Below are positions 9,281 to 18,659 of a stretch of DNA of 64,000 nt, piece by piece. Location of the stretch: contig CP051231.1 in the NCBI GenBank assembly GCA_017792405.1, positions 1,528,011 to 1,592,010 on the forward strand, in the 5' to 3' direction. How positions within the stretch are numbered: position 1 is the first letter of the stretch; every line of letters starts with the position of its first letter. The notes under the pieces were generated by a model. That model saw only the letters and a program-made list of their open reading frames with translations, was not told where the DNA came from and ran no database searches. The DNA is from Oceanicola sp. (lineage in GTDB: Bacteria; Pseudomonadota; Alphaproteobacteria; Rhodobacterales; Rhodobacteraceae). The position numbers and the translations under genes are program-made.

Positions 9281-9982
9281 CTACTCCCGGTCCTCCAGCG
9301 CAGCGCGGGTTCCAAAGTATCCGTAGTCTTTCACGACAAGCGTCAAATCGCCGTTGGCGTCATAACCCGCATAAACATCGGCTGAGAACGTCTCGAAGTT
9401 CGGATCGTAGATCAGAACCTGCCTCCCTTCGGCGAACACCGTGGCATAGAGCACCTGACCTGTGCTCGCTCCCAAGGCGGTCTTCACCTCCTCGACATCG
9501 AGCACGGCCACCGCCTCCGGATCCCCCAAAGCAACCAGATCATCTATGCCGAAATCAAAGTCGAGCGGGTGGCTCTTTCGGCCGGGTTTCTCCCAAGTGG
9601 TGACCTCGGCATCCGAAAACCGCAGCGCGACCATCCCGATCACCTTGGGCGCATCCGCCGGAACGAAGATCTCCACTTCGAACCGACCTTCGGGCACATC
9701 TAGGTCGAAGGGCGCACGTGTGGGGTCTTCCACCGGGTCAGTCAGTGTCAGCCCACCTGCCCCGATATCGACAGCGCCCGCCTCGATCACCACGGCGCCC
9801 TGCTTCTCCGCATCGCCGGTCACCACTTTCGATTGGGGGAACACTCGGCTGTCGAACGCCTCGCCGATGCCCTCGGCATCCCCCCACATGGTCGCTCCGG
9901 CCACAAACACTACACCGCCCAGCATGAGCACGCCCCAGATAGCACCGCCGATCCAGTAGTAGTGTCTTTGGCTTTTCAACAT
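9281..9982 (-). CDS. Membrane-anchored protein of unknown function
   Basis: About 233 residues, not recognised as a known family. One N-terminal transmembrane segment (WIGGAIWGVLMLGGVVFVAG) is followed by a soluble domain rich in Asp, Glu and Val, probably periplasmic, with beta-strand-like alternation (GRFEVEIFVPADAPKVIGMVALRFSD). The ATG at 9982 was chosen because it starts just before the membrane segment; the longer frame would run 58 residues upstream into hflX. It lies 61 bases after hflX on the same strand, so it may be the last gene of that transcription unit. Converges with the penicillin acylase gene. Confidence 0.6.
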   Translation of the reverse strand: MLKSQRHYYWIGGAIWGVLMLGGVVFVAGATMWGDAEGIGEAFDSRVFPQSKVVTGDAEKQGAVVIEAGAVDIGAGGLTLTDPVEDPTRAPFDLDVPEGRFEVEIFVPADAPKVIGMVALRFSDAEVTTWEKPGRKSHPLDFDFGIDDLVALGDPEAVAVLDVEEVKTALGASTGQVLYATVFAEGRQVLIYDPNFETFSADVYAGYDANGDLTLVVKDYGYFGTRAALEDRE

Positions 9983-10043
9983 GATCCGGCCTCCGCTGGT
10001 TGCGTGGCACAGGTGTAGCGCCTCGCCGCGCCATGTCCATCGC

Positions 10044-11282
10044 TCAGAGCTTGTCGAACTCGGCCTTCTGCCGGGGAGACCAGCGAACCTCGAGCGCCCA
10101 GCCGTCCTCGCCCTGCGTTTCCTGTTCCACCACGTCCCGCTCATGGAGCCAGGCACGCTTGCGGCCCTCCGAAAACGCCAAGTTCAGGCTCTCCGCGCTG
10201 CGTGCGCCTTCCAGATGGGCGGTTACGACCTCTTGCAGCGCGTCCAGCCCCTCGCCAGAGGCGGCAGAGATCACCAGCACATCCTCGCGCCGGGTCGCCT
10301 GGTTACGCAGGGCATCTGCCTGCTCAGGCGCGGCAAGGTCGATCTTGTTCCAAAGCTCGAGCCGCGGCACGTCTTCTCGCACGCCAAGGCTTTCCAGAAT
10401 CCGCTCCACATCCTCCGCCTGCTCTTCCGTTGCGGGGCTGGCAATGTCGCGCACATGCAGGATCAGATCGGCCTCCAACACTTCTTCCAGCGTCGCGCGG
10501 AAGGCAGCAACCAGCTCCGTCGGAAGCGCCGAGATAAAGCCCACCGTATCGGAGAGGATCACCTTCACCCCGCCCGCAAGTTCAATGGCCCGCATTGTCG
10601 GGTCCAACGTGGCAAAGAGCATGTCCTTCGCCATCACCTCCGCGCCGGTGAGCCGGTTGAACAGCGTCGATTTGCCCGCGTTGGTATAGCCAACCAGAGC
10701 AACCACCGGAAACGGCACCTTGGCGCGGGAGGCGCGGTGCAATGCGCGGGTCTTGGTGACCTTGGAAAGCTGGCGCCGAATACGGGTCACCGCCTCGTCG
10801 ATCGCCCGGCGGTCCGCTTCGATCTGGGTCTCACCGGGGCCGCCCACAAAGCCGAGCCCGCCGCGCTGCCGCTCAAGGTGGGTCCAGGCCCGTACGAGCC
10901 GGGTACGTTGATAGGAGAGGGCCGCCAGTTCGACTTGAAGCACACCCTCACGGGTGGCGGCGCGGTCTGCGAAAATCTCCAGAATCAACCCTGTCCGGTC
11001 GAGGAGTTTGACCTTCCAAGCCTCTTCCAAGTTGCGCTGCTGCACCGGGGTCAAAGGCCCGTCGATCAGAACGAGCCCGATATCCTGCGCCGAGATCAGG
11101 GCTTTGATCTCATCCATCTTCCCAGTGCCAAAGAGCGTTCCGGGCTGCGGCTGGCGCACGTTCACGACCTCTCCCGCCACCACGTCCAGCCCCGGAAGCG
11201 CCAGTGCCAGAGCCGTCGCCTCGTCTAAGGCTGGCCCGGCCTCACGGCGCTCGGGGTCTGTCTGGATGTCGGGGTGGAGCAC
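10044..11282 (-). CDS. hflX: GTPase HflX (ribosome-associated)
   Basis: A 412-residue translation GTPase that splits stalled 50S/70S ribosomes under stress. It has an N-terminal HflX domain (GTLFGTGKMDEIKALI, LIDGPLTPVQQRNLEE), a coiled-coil linker with the GGLGFVGGPGETQIEADRR signature, then the G domain with GYTNAGKST, the DTVGFI switch region and NKID. The GTG at 11282 is the only usual start codon after an in-frame TGA, yet the preceding codons read FHDTAERPTRALV, which looks like protein continuing upstream. The N-terminus is therefore uncertain. It follows hfq by about 40 bases, the classical hfq-hflX pairing. Confidence 0.95.
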   Translation of the reverse strand: MLHPDIQTDPERREAGPALDEATALALALPGLDVVAGEVVNVRQPQPGTLFGTGKMDEIKALISAQDIGLVLIDGPLTPVQQRNLEEAWKVKLLDRTGLILEIFADRAATREGVLQVELAALSYQRTRLVRAWTHLERQRGGLGFVGGPGETQIEADRRAIDEAVTRIRRQLSKVTKTRALHRASRAKVPFPVVALVGYTNAGKSTLFNRLTGAEVMAKDMLFATLDPTMRAIELAGGVKVILSDTVGFISALPTELVAAFRATLEEVLEADLILHVRDIASPATEEQAEDVERILESLGVREDVPRLELWNKIDLAAPEQADALRNQATRREDVLVISAASGEGLDALQEVVTAHLEGARSAESLNLAFSEGRKRAWLHERDVVEQETQGEDGWALEVRWSPRQKAEFDKL

Positions 11283-11323
11283 AAGCGCCCGAGTGGGCCG
11301 CTCCGCGGTATCGTGAAATTCCG

Positions 11324-11557
11324 CTATTCTTCACCCTCGTAGAGGCTGATCGGCTGCGCCGGCATGACGGTGGAGATCGCGTGCTTGTAGACAAGCTGCG
11401 ATTGGCCGTCGCGGCGCAGCAGGACGCAGAAGTTGTCGAACCATGTGATCACGCCCTGGAGTTTCACCCCATTGATCAGGAAGATGGTCACCGGGACCTT
11501 GGTCTTCCGCACGTGGTTGAGAAATGCATCCTGCAAATTCTGTTTGTCACTGGCCAT
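11324..11557 (-). CDS. hfq: RNA chaperone Hfq
   Basis: A 77-residue Sm-like protein that pairs small RNAs with mRNAs as a hexameric ring. Sm1 (residues about 10-45) contains [27 protein letters not shown] and Sm2 ends with the diagnostic YKHAIST. Both the proximal-face residues (Lys-His of YKHA) and the FLINGVKL core are intact. The C-terminus is short and acidic (YEGEE), as usual for alphaproteobacteria. The start at 11557 (MASDKQNLQ) is the conserved one. It lies downstream of trkH and upstream of hflX, the ancestral alphaproteobacterial order. Confidence 0.97.
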   Translation of the reverse strand: MASDKQNLQDAFLNHVRKTKVPVTIFLINGVKLQGVITWFDNFCVLLRRDGQSQLVYKHAISTVMPAQPISLYEGEE

Positions 11558-11714
11558 TTCAATGCCTTGTTCTTGTCGTTGCCTTCGGTCGTGCACGCAT
11601 TCAGGAACCTTGCCTCAGACCATGGGCCCCCGTCCACGAGGCCACTATGGAGGCTGACTCTGCAAGATTCCACCCCCAAATTCAGGCCGCTAACGCCGGT
11701 GCGGCAGCCGGGCC

Positions 11715-13244
11715 TCAGGCGCGCCAGAATTCGGGGTTGAGCAGCGCGATGAGCGCGAGCGCCTCGACCCGCCCCAACACCATTGCCCCGGCCAGCACCG
11801 ATTTGGCGACATCGGTGATCTGAACGTAGCTGATCGCCGCGCCGCCGCCGACTTCGGCAAGTTGCCCTGCGGTGGAAAGTGCCGAGAGCGAGAGGATCAT
11901 GGATTGCTCAAAGTTGAGCCCGGTCGCGCCGAGCATGGCTGAAACGCCCGCCAGCGAAATCGCGTAGAGCATGAAGAAGAGCCAGGCGATATATGCGCCC
12001 TGTTTCCGGATATGGCGGCCAAAGCTGCCCCCGGCCCCGCTGACCGAGTTCGGATGTACCAGCCGCTCGATCTCACGGTGGCTGTGGCGGTAAAGCGCGT
12101 AGACCCGCAGCAGCTTCACCCCGCCCGCAGTGGTGGCCACGCCCCCGCCCACAAGCGCCAAGCCCATCAGCACCATGCCCGGCGTCTGTAGGCCCGACCA
12201 TGTTTCAGTCCCGCCCCACTCCGCGCTGGTAAAGCCCGTGGTGCTGAGGAAGCTCGCCACCGTGAAGGCCGCACCCCAGAGCGCTCGCAAAGCCGCGCCC
12301 ACATCGGCTACATCATCGACCTCGAAAGCCCCGATCCAGTGGCGCAGGAACAGCGCCGATGGCACGAGGATGATGCAGTACACCGCCATCCGCGCCTCGA
12401 TGTCCTTGTAAACGGCACTCACCCGTACCGCCCCCATGCCATAGCCCGGCGAGAAGGTCTTGCGGCTGAAGGCGAAGATGAAGAACAGCAGGATGATCGC
12501 CTCCCCCATCAGCCCGGAGCGCGCTTGTGAGAGGCCCTCGACCGGGCTGATCCCCGAGGTGGAGAGCACGCTCATCGCATGGCAGATCGCAATGAGCGGT
12601 TCTTCGCCCGCCACCACCAATGCAATCCAGAGCACCCCGGTGAGCGAAACGTAGACAGGCCCCATTTGCAACGCCAGCCGGAGGAGCCGCTCGCGCGGGT
12701 CGGTCTGCGCGTCGGCATCCAGCACCCTGTCACGTTTCGCCCCCGACCCTGGCCGCGCCATCGAAGTCACCTCGAAGCCGCCCAGATTGAGCGGCGCCAT
12801 GATCGCCGCCGCAGTCACCCAGATGAACAGCCCGCCCATCCACCCCACAATGGCCCGCCAAAGGTGCAGGCTCCCGGGCAACCGCCCCGGCTCGAAGAGC
12901 GAGGCTCCCGTTGTGGTGAGCGAGGAGACCATCTCAAACCACGCGTTGAAGTAGGTCGTGTTCTGGATCGCCTCATAGAAGGGCCAGGCCAGCATGAAGG
13001 GCAGCAACCCATAGGCCGCGACCAGCGCAGTGAGGTGGCTTCGGGCCAAGCTGCGCGGCTTCATATGATAGGTGGCGATGCCGAGGAATATGACCAAGGT
13101 CAGAAAAAGCGTGCCCGCGTAAAAGAAGCTCCGCGCCGAGAGCCAGTCGCGCACTGTGACCGCGTGAAACACTGGCAGGTACATCATCAGGGCGCACAGC
13201 CCCATGAGGATCACGATCAGTGGCAGTTCAAGGATGCGGCGCAC
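11715..13244 (-). CDS. trkH: Trk-type potassium uptake transmembrane protein TrkH
   Basis: A 509-residue integral membrane protein of the Trk/Ktr/HKT superfamily with about ten to twelve membrane helices and four M1-P-M2-type repeats. Selectivity-filter-like glycines are visible in SSLTTTGASLFE, SVLSTSGISPVEG, SFLSTTGFTSAEW and SALSTAGQLAEVGG. It forms the K+-conducting subunit with cytoplasmic TrkA, whose gene ends 12 bases upstream on the same strand, so the two are almost certainly co-transcribed. In many alphaproteobacteria trkA is followed directly by hfq; here trkH lies between them. Confidence 0.95.
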   Translation of the reverse strand: MRRILELPLIVILMGLCALMMYLPVFHAVTVRDWLSARSFFYAGTLFLTLVIFLGIATYHMKPRSLARSHLTALVAAYGLLPFMLAWPFYEAIQNTTYFNAWFEMVSSLTTTGASLFEPGRLPGSLHLWRAIVGWMGGLFIWVTAAAIMAPLNLGGFEVTSMARPGSGAKRDRVLDADAQTDPRERLLRLALQMGPVYVSLTGVLWIALVVAGEEPLIAICHAMSVLSTSGISPVEGLSQARSGLMGEAIILLFFIFAFSRKTFSPGYGMGAVRVSAVYKDIEARMAVYCIILVPSALFLRHWIGAFEVDDVADVGAALRALWGAAFTVASFLSTTGFTSAEWGGTETWSGLQTPGMVLMGLALVGGGVATTAGGVKLLRVYALYRHSHREIERLVHPNSVSGAGGSFGRHIRKQGAYIAWLFFMLYAISLAGVSAMLGATGLNFEQSMILSLSALSTAGQLAEVGGGAAISYVQITDVAKSVLAGAMVLGRVEALALIALLNPEFWRA

Positions 13245-13256
13245 GGGCGGCGGGCC

Positions 13257-14633
13257 TCAGAAAAAATCGATGGAGACCTGCAACAGCCGCTCCACCTCTG
13301 GCACATCATCGGCCATCGCGAAGATGACGATCACATCGCCCTCTTCGATCCGCGTTTCCGCCACCGGCTTGATGTAGGTCTCGCCCCGCATGAGCGCGCC
13401 CACGCAGACCCCTTCAGGGAAGTCGATATCGCGGATCTTCTGGCCGGAAAGCGGCGAGGTCGAGAGCACCTGTGCCTCGATCACTTCCGCCTCGGCATCC
13501 CCGATGGAATAGACCCCGCGCACCCGCCCGTGACGGATGTGGCGCAGGATCGAGCTCACGGTGGTGGCGCGCGGGTTGATGAAGGCGTCCACGTGGAGCG
13601 GGTTCATTAGTGGCACCAGCGTCGGGTCGTTCACCAGACAAATCGCCATCGGGCAGCCATTGGACTTGGCCCGCACGGCGGCCAGCAGGTTCACCTTGTC
13701 ATCGTCGGTCACGCAAAGCACCGCGTCGGCCTTGTCGATGTTCGCCTCGATGAGCAACTCGCGCGAGAGGCCATCGCCGTTGAGCACGATCGTCCGCTCC
13801 AGCGCGTCGGCGGCCCGTTCCGCAATCGGCCGCGAGCGCTCGATCACCTTGGCACGGATGCGGTTGGTCTGCTTTTCCAACGCCTGCGCCACGGCAAGCC
13901 CCACGTTGCCGCCGCCGATGATCACCACCCGCTCCTGCTTGCGCAGCACCTTGCCAAAAATCTCCATCGTACGCGTGGTGTCGTCGGTGTTGGCGCACAC
14001 GTAGATCTGGTCCCCTGCAAAGAGCTGGTCGCCGGGGTTGGGGGCAAAGAGCTTGTTCTTGCGCCGCACCGCCACAACGATCGCCCGCAGGGTCGAAAAC
14101 AGATCGGTCAACTGCCGCAGCGGCGTGTTCAGCACAGGGCAGTCGTCGTCCAGATGGATCCCGAGCAACTGCGCCTGCCCACCCAAGAAGCGCTCCGTGT
14201 CAAAAGCGGCGGGTGCCGCGAGGCGCTGAAGTGCAGCCTCCGCTACCTCGCGCTCGGGAGAGATGACCACGTCGATCGGCATGTGATCCCGGCGGTACAG
14301 GTCGGAATAGATCGCGGTCAGGTAGCTTTGCGAGCGAAGACGGGCCACCTTGCGCGGCACCGAGAACACCGAGTGCGCGACCTGGCAGGTGACCATGTTC
14401 ACCTCGTCCGAGTGGGTCGCGGCAATGATCATGTCGGCATCACGGGCCCCTGCCCGGTCGAGGATGTCGGGGTAGCTCGCGTGGCCTGCAATGCCCTGCA
14501 CATCCAGCGAATCCGTCGCGCGTCGCACCAGTTCGGCGTTGTTGTCGACCACTGTCACGTCATTGCGCTCACCCGAAAGATGGCGGGCGATCTGCCACCC
14601 GACCTGGCCCGCGCCGCAGATGATGACCTTCAT
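13257..14633 (-). CDS. trkA: Trk system potassium transporter TrkA (RCK regulatory subunit)
   Basis: A 458-residue cytoplasmic regulator of TrkH with two tandem RCK-N/RCK-C halves. The first Rossmann motif is IICGAGQVGWQIARHL at the N-terminus and the second is VVIIGGGNVGLAVAQAL near residue 230; each binds NAD(H) or ATP and gates the channel. The start at 14633 (MKVIICGAG) is universal in the family, so an 18-codon upstream extension was rejected. It begins the trkA-trkH unit. In related genomes ntrX lies immediately upstream, whereas here about 6.3 kb of other genes intervene. Confidence 0.96.
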   Translation of the reverse strand: MKVIICGAGQVGWQIARHLSGERNDVTVVDNNAELVRRATDSLDVQGIAGHASYPDILDRAGARDADMIIAATHSDEVNMVTCQVAHSVFSVPRKVARLRSQSYLTAIYSDLYRRDHMPIDVVISPEREVAEAALQRLAAPAAFDTERFLGGQAQLLGIHLDDDCPVLNTPLRQLTDLFSTLRAIVVAVRRKNKLFAPNPGDQLFAGDQIYVCANTDDTTRTMEIFGKVLRKQERVVIIGGGNVGLAVAQALEKQTNRIRAKVIERSRPIAERAADALERTIVLNGDGLSRELLIEANIDKADAVLCVTDDDKVNLLAAVRAKSNGCPMAICLVNDPTLVPLMNPLHVDAFINPRATTVSSILRHIRHGRVRGVYSIGDAEAEVIEAQVLSTSPLSGQKIRDIDFPEGVCVGALMRGETYIKPVAETRIEEGDVIVIFAMADDVPEVERLLQVSIDFF

Positions 14634-14792
14634 GGCTTTGTGCGCCCTCCGGGGCCTGACGTTGCTCTTCGGCACCCTGCTTGGCATGGGGCTTGGGTGG
14701 GGTCAACGGCTGCGGCATTCGGGCCGCGCCTCCCGCCCCATGTCGGCGCTTGTCACTTGACCCGGGGCGCAGCAGGCGGATCAATCGGCCCC

Positions 14793-16379
14793 ATGTTGCG
14801 CACCCTTCTCTGCCTTGTCTGTTTCAGCCTTCCCGCCATCGCCGCGGAAGAGGAGGCCCCGCCCAGGCTCACCCCAATGGAGCAGGCAGACGAGATGTTT
14901 CAACTGGCGCAGCGGGTGCAGGGCACCAACGCCGCCCGCGCCATGCAGCAAATCGCGCTTCGCCTTGCCGCTCGAGCCGCAGGGGCCGAAGATCTCGCCA
15001 TAGAGCGGCGCGATCTGATTGAGCAACGCGATGCCGTCAGTCGAGACCGCGCGATGGACCCGGCAGCGCGCCGCGCCCGCCTCGACGCACTGCAAACGGC
15101 GCTCACGGTGAATGGCGACCGGCTTGCACGCGGCTTCCCCGACTGGCGCAGCATCACTGCGCCCGAACCGGTTTCGCTATCCGAAGCCCGCAGCCTACTG
15201 GCCGGAGACGAAGCGCTCATCAGCCTGCATCAGGGTGAGGAGCACCTCTTCATCTGGCTCGTGGCCCGTGACCGCGTCATCTGGCACCGGGTTGCGATCA
15301 CCCGGCCCGATGCCGCCGAACTGGTGGCGACCTTCCGGCAGGATATGGGCCTCACCGGCACCCTGCGCGGGGCGACGGCGCTCAAACCCCAAACTGCAGA
15401 TGTCAGTTTACCAGCCTTCAACCGCCCTTTGGCCGCCAATCTCTACGTGCTCCTTTTCAGTGCCTTCGCCGAGGAATTGGTCGCCTATCCCCACCTCCGG
15501 CTCGTTCCCGATGGCGCCTGGCTCGGCTTGCCCTTTGCCGCCCTCCTCACCGGCTATGAGGACGCCACCGCACCCTACGGCCCGGCCATGCTGCGCGAAG
15601 CCTCGTGGCTCATCCGTCAGCACGCGCTCACCGTCATGCCCTCGGTCGTCAGCCTGCGTGCCCTTCCGCGCCGCGAGGCAACCTCGGCTGGCACTCTCCT
15701 CGCTGTCGGAGATCCGATCTTCAGCGGCACCGCAAGCGCAATGGAGGTCGCCCGCGCAGGCGGCGGCGCGGCGGATGTCTCTGCCCTCGCCCCCCTGCCC
15801 GGCACCCGCCGGGAAGTCACCGCCATCGCCGGGGCTTTCCCGGACGACTCCCGCGTTTTGCTGGGCGCCGAGGCCACCGAAACGGCCATCCGCAGCGCCG
15901 ACCTGTCGGATCGCGATGTGATCGTCTTCGCCACCCACGGGCTGATCGCGGGCGAGCTTCAGGGGCTGGAGGAACCGGCCCTCGCCCTCACCCCGCCGAC
16001 GGAGCCCTCCACCGAAGACGATGGCCTACTCACCGTGGGCGAGATCGCCGGCCTCCGGCTGAATGCCGAGTGGGTCGTGCTCTCGGCCTGCAACACCGCT
16101 GCGGGCGATGGTGAAGGGGCCGAAGGCCTCTCCGGTCTCGCCCGCGCCTTCTTCGCCGCCGGGGCCGAGAGCCTGCTGGTGAGCCATTGGCCCGTGCGCG
16201 ACGATGCCGCTGCCCGCCTGACCGCCGCGGCCTTCGCCGAGCTGCGGGCCGCGCCGGGTATGCGCAAGGCCGAGGCGATGCGCCGCGCGATGCTCGCCCT
16301 CATGGCCGACGAAACCGATGCCACCCTTGCCCATCCACTCGCCTGGGCGCCCTTTTTCGTTGTCGGAGGTGGCGGATGA
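14793..16379 (+). CDS. Secreted CHAT-domain (caspase-like) protein
   Basis: About 528 residues with a Sec signal peptide (MLRTLLCLVCFSLPAIAAEEE). A helical region (residues ~30-110) is followed by a CHAT domain over roughly residues 230-528. The caspase-like dyad is present: His382 in FATHG and Cys433 in LSACNTAAG, followed by the family's GLARAFFAAGAESLLVSHWPV signature. CHAT proteins are cysteine proteases of clan CD; few secreted bacterial ones are characterised. The stop overlaps the next start (ATGA), so the two genes are translationally coupled. The pair sits between trkA (divergent) and ntrX. Substrate and role are unknown. Confidence 0.88.
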   Translation: MLRTLLCLVCFSLPAIAAEEEAPPRLTPMEQADEMFQLAQRVQGTNAARAMQQIALRLAARAAGAEDLAIERRDLIEQRDAVSRDRAMDPAARRARLDALQTALTVNGDRLARGFPDWRSITAPEPVSLSEARSLLAGDEALISLHQGEEHLFIWLVARDRVIWHRVAITRPDAAELVATFRQDMGLTGTLRGATALKPQTADVSLPAFNRPLAANLYVLLFSAFAEELVAYPHLRLVPDGAWLGLPFAALLTGYEDATAPYGPAMLREASWLIRQHALTVMPSVVSLRALPRREATSAGTLLAVGDPIFSGTASAMEVARAGGGAADVSALAPLPGTRREVTAIAGAFPDDSRVLLGAEATETAIRSADLSDRDVIVFATHGLIAGELQGLEEPALALTPPTEPSTEDDGLLTVGEIAGLRLNAEWVVLSACNTAAGDGEGAEGLSGLARAFFAAGAESLLVSHWPVRDDAAARLTAAAFAELRAAPGMRKAEAMRRAMLALMADETDATLAHPLAWAPFFVVGGGG

Positions 16380-17815
16380 TCCGGGCCGCCCTCCTGTCAC
16401 TCTCTTTGTTCACGGCCCTGCCCGCGCAGGCCGAAGCGCCCGACCCGCTAGAGCTTCTCTCCCGCTTCGATGCGATCTTCGAGGCCGATGGCGGGCTGGG
16501 GCTTGAGTTCGAATTCACCACCGCCGTCGATGCCGCTCGCGCCGAAGGTGAGCTCGATGCCGACTGGGCGCGTGTCATGACCGTGGCCGCAGTCCAACTC
16601 ATGGCCGGGCTGGCCCGCTACGAACGCGGCTTTGCCTTGCTCGACGAGGCAGAAACCCTCGCTCCTGAAAGCTCTGAGCTGCACAGTTTCATCCTCGCAT
16701 GGCGCGCCTACTTCGAGTTCTGGTGGGGCCACGCCGACCGGGCCCGCGCCACATTAGCCCGGCTCGATCATCCACTCGACACCCTGCTCGAAGCCGAGGA
16801 ACTGGCCTTCATCAAAGAGCACCGCGCCGATCCGCCGGACGTTGCCGCCTCTCTTGGCTTCCAGCGGACAACCCAACTGTCGGCAGAGGCCGGCAACATG
16901 ATGATCGCGGGCGATGTGGATCAGGCAGAGCAACTCATGCGGGGCCTGCGCCTTCCCAATTGGATCGCCGAGCAGGTGCCACTGGTCGCCGTCAACAACG
17001 CGGTGATCTCCGTACACTTCTTTTCCGCTGCCATCTTCCGTGGCGATCCGGAGGCAGCGCGAGAACACCTCAGCCTCGCGCTCGCCGAACTGGTCGATGA
17101 AACCGGAGAGCAGCCGCGCATCCGGCAGGCAATCCTCGACGATCCCCAATCCTGGGAGGCTGCTGAAACGCTGCTCTTCACAATTGCCGGTCATCTCGAC
17201 CGTCCGCAGGACGCCGCCAACCGAGCGATGGTGCTTGATGTGCTGCGTCCCGGCCCCGATGCCAGCCCGATCCGGCGTGCCAGCTGGGCGCTGCAACTGG
17301 CCAACGAGGCGATCGAGGCGCAGGATTGGGACGAGGCCGCGCGGCAGGCCGAAATCGCCGTGGCCTCCGGCGCGCTGGATCCCGATGACATGCTCTCATG
17401 GCGGGTTCAGGCCGGTGTCTACCGCGCGCGCTCGCGTTATGCAGCTGGGGAGCCGGTGGACGGCGCGGCGCTCGTCGATCTCTACGTTGCCATCACCGAA
17501 GCGCCCGACTTTCTCCCCCTGCTCAAGGTCGCCCGCACCGCACAAATCGTCATGGCGCTCCACCGCGCCGACGAGCACCACGCCACCGAGATCATCGGGC
17601 GCGACCTTTTTCGCTACCTTGCAGAGGTTCAAACGGCGACCCTGCAATCAGGAGAAACCATGGCCGCGATGGCCTCCTACTTCCGCCTCGCAGCCGATCA
17701 CACAATCGCCTCTGGCTTCGTCATGGCACATTACCCGCCGGAGGGAGCGCAGGCCCCGCAGAGCTACTGTCAGACGTTCATGGAAATAGAGATGTGCACC
17801 GCCCACATCCCCTAA
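16376..17815 (+). CDS. Secreted helical (TPR-like) repeat protein coupled to the CHAT gene
   Basis: About 479 residues, signal peptide MIRAALLSLSLFTALPAQA. The remainder is rich in Ala, Leu and Glu and looks all-helical, with degenerate TPR/SEL-like pairs (ARYERGFALLDEAETLAPES, AREHLSLALAELVDE, WDEAARQAEIAVASGALDPDD). It ends with two cysteines that may form a disulfide (YCQTFMEIEMC). The ATG overlaps the CHAT stop by four bases, so it is co-translated and probably a binding or activating partner of the secreted CHAT protein. No catalytic motif is seen and no precise family could be named. Confidence 0.65.
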   Translation: MIRAALLSLSLFTALPAQAEAPDPLELLSRFDAIFEADGGLGLEFEFTTAVDAARAEGELDADWARVMTVAAVQLMAGLARYERGFALLDEAETLAPESSELHSFILAWRAYFEFWWGHADRARATLARLDHPLDTLLEAEELAFIKEHRADPPDVAASLGFQRTTQLSAEAGNMMIAGDVDQAEQLMRGLRLPNWIAEQVPLVAVNNAVISVHFFSAAIFRGDPEAAREHLSLALAELVDETGEQPRIRQAILDDPQSWEAAETLLFTIAGHLDRPQDAANRAMVLDVLRPGPDASPIRRASWALQLANEAIEAQDWDEAARQAEIAVASGALDPDDMLSWRVQAGVYRARSRYAAGEPVDGAALVDLYVAITEAPDFLPLLKVARTAQIVMALHRADEHHATEIIGRDLFRYLAEVQTATLQSGETMAAMASYFRLAADHTIASGFVMAHYPPEGAQAPQSYCQTFMEIEMCTAHIP

Positions 17816-17834
17816 GGGCGGGCGGTGCGCGTTC

Positions 17835-18407
17835 TCAGATCGCGTTGGAGACCTGCACAGGGTAGATGAACCCGTCAATCATGTAGGGCCGCCCATAGGC
17901 TGTGGGCTGGCTCTGTACCTTTACCAGCGACCAATCGTTGGCATCGGATACATCGATCACCGACATGCCAAGGCTGACCTGATTGCGCTTCCAGTTGGCG
18001 TGGTCGATCTCGATCTCACGGTCGGAGATGACCCGCGAAACCACGGCAACATGCCCCATCGGCAGTTTGCGCGTGCCAGAGAAGGCCATGACCGCACCCA
18101 CCTGAGGTGTTCGGCCTCGGGCATAAACACCGTCTGCACTGCCCCACCACGTGTTCGCATTGCCTCGGATCTGCACACCGCTGGCGTTGCGGGCAAATGG
18201 CACACACCACACACGGGCCCCCGAGGCGCGCAGGCTGCGAGCCTCAGAGATCGCATAATCCAGCAACTCGGGCTTGAGCTGCGGCGCGGTCATGGTGGAG
18301 AAGGTTTCGGTGCTCTGCTTGGCACCGCAGGCTGCGGTCAGCAGCAATGCTGCACAAAGCAGCGGAAGTCGCAGGGCATTAGCCCGTTTGATCGGCCCCA
18401 GCCTCAT
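17835..18407 (-). CDS. CHAP-domain lipoprotein (putative peptidoglycan amidase/endopeptidase)
   Basis: About 190 residues. The signal peptide ends in a lipobox (LLLTAACGAK), so a lipoprotein. The C-terminal CHAP/NlpC-like domain shows the catalytic Cys (RVWCVPFAR), His (MGHVAVVSR) and a polar third residue (DHANW). These enzymes cut peptidoglycan stem peptides or the amide link to MurNAc. The ATG at 18407 gives a compact signal peptide; a start 21 codons upstream is possible but would precede it with a charged extension. Converges with the helical-repeat gene, 19 bases away. Confidence 0.8.
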   Translation of the reverse strand: MRLGPIKRANALRLPLLCAALLLTAACGAKQSTETFSTMTAPQLKPELLDYAISEARSLRASGARVWCVPFARNASGVQIRGNANTWWGSADGVYARGRTPQVGAVMAFSGTRKLPMGHVAVVSRVISDREIEIDHANWKRNQVSLGMSVIDVSDANDWSLVKVQSQPTAYGRPYMIDGFIYPVQVSNAI

Positions 18408-18477
18408 CTGTCCCTCGAGTATTGTTTCTCGTTCGGAAAAATTTCTCTCCGAAATGAAACCAAATTTCAAGTTCGCG

Positions 18478-18605
18478 TGTTAACCAAATTGAGCGTTGCG
18501 CCGTTCGTGGCAAGAATCCGCCGCTGCCCGCCTATGCTGCGGCGCGTATGCCCTTGCGGGCCTTGGCATCCCCTTCTCACGCTTACTCAACGTTAACTCC
18601 CGCTC
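18478..18605 (+). promoter_or_regulatory. Divergent upstream region of the chemoreceptor with TTAAC half-sites
   Basis: The region between the CHAP gene and the chemoreceptor contains GTTAACCAAATTGAG near 18479 and CGTTAACT near 18590, each carrying a TTAAC half-site of the kind CtrA uses (TTAA-N7-TTAA). Neither is a full match, so CtrA control of this motility gene is only a suggestion. Confidence 0.2.
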
Positions 18606-18659
18606 CGTAAAGTCGCCCTCACGTGATGAGTTTCGTGTTTCATGGCTGGGAGCGCCTGC

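Noticed and set aside
9981..11228. Long plus-strand open frame opposite hflX (415 codons)
   Set aside because: It is the antisense of hflX, which has full GTPase motifs; the frame has a His/Arg/Gly-rich composition with no domain and no ribosome-binding site.
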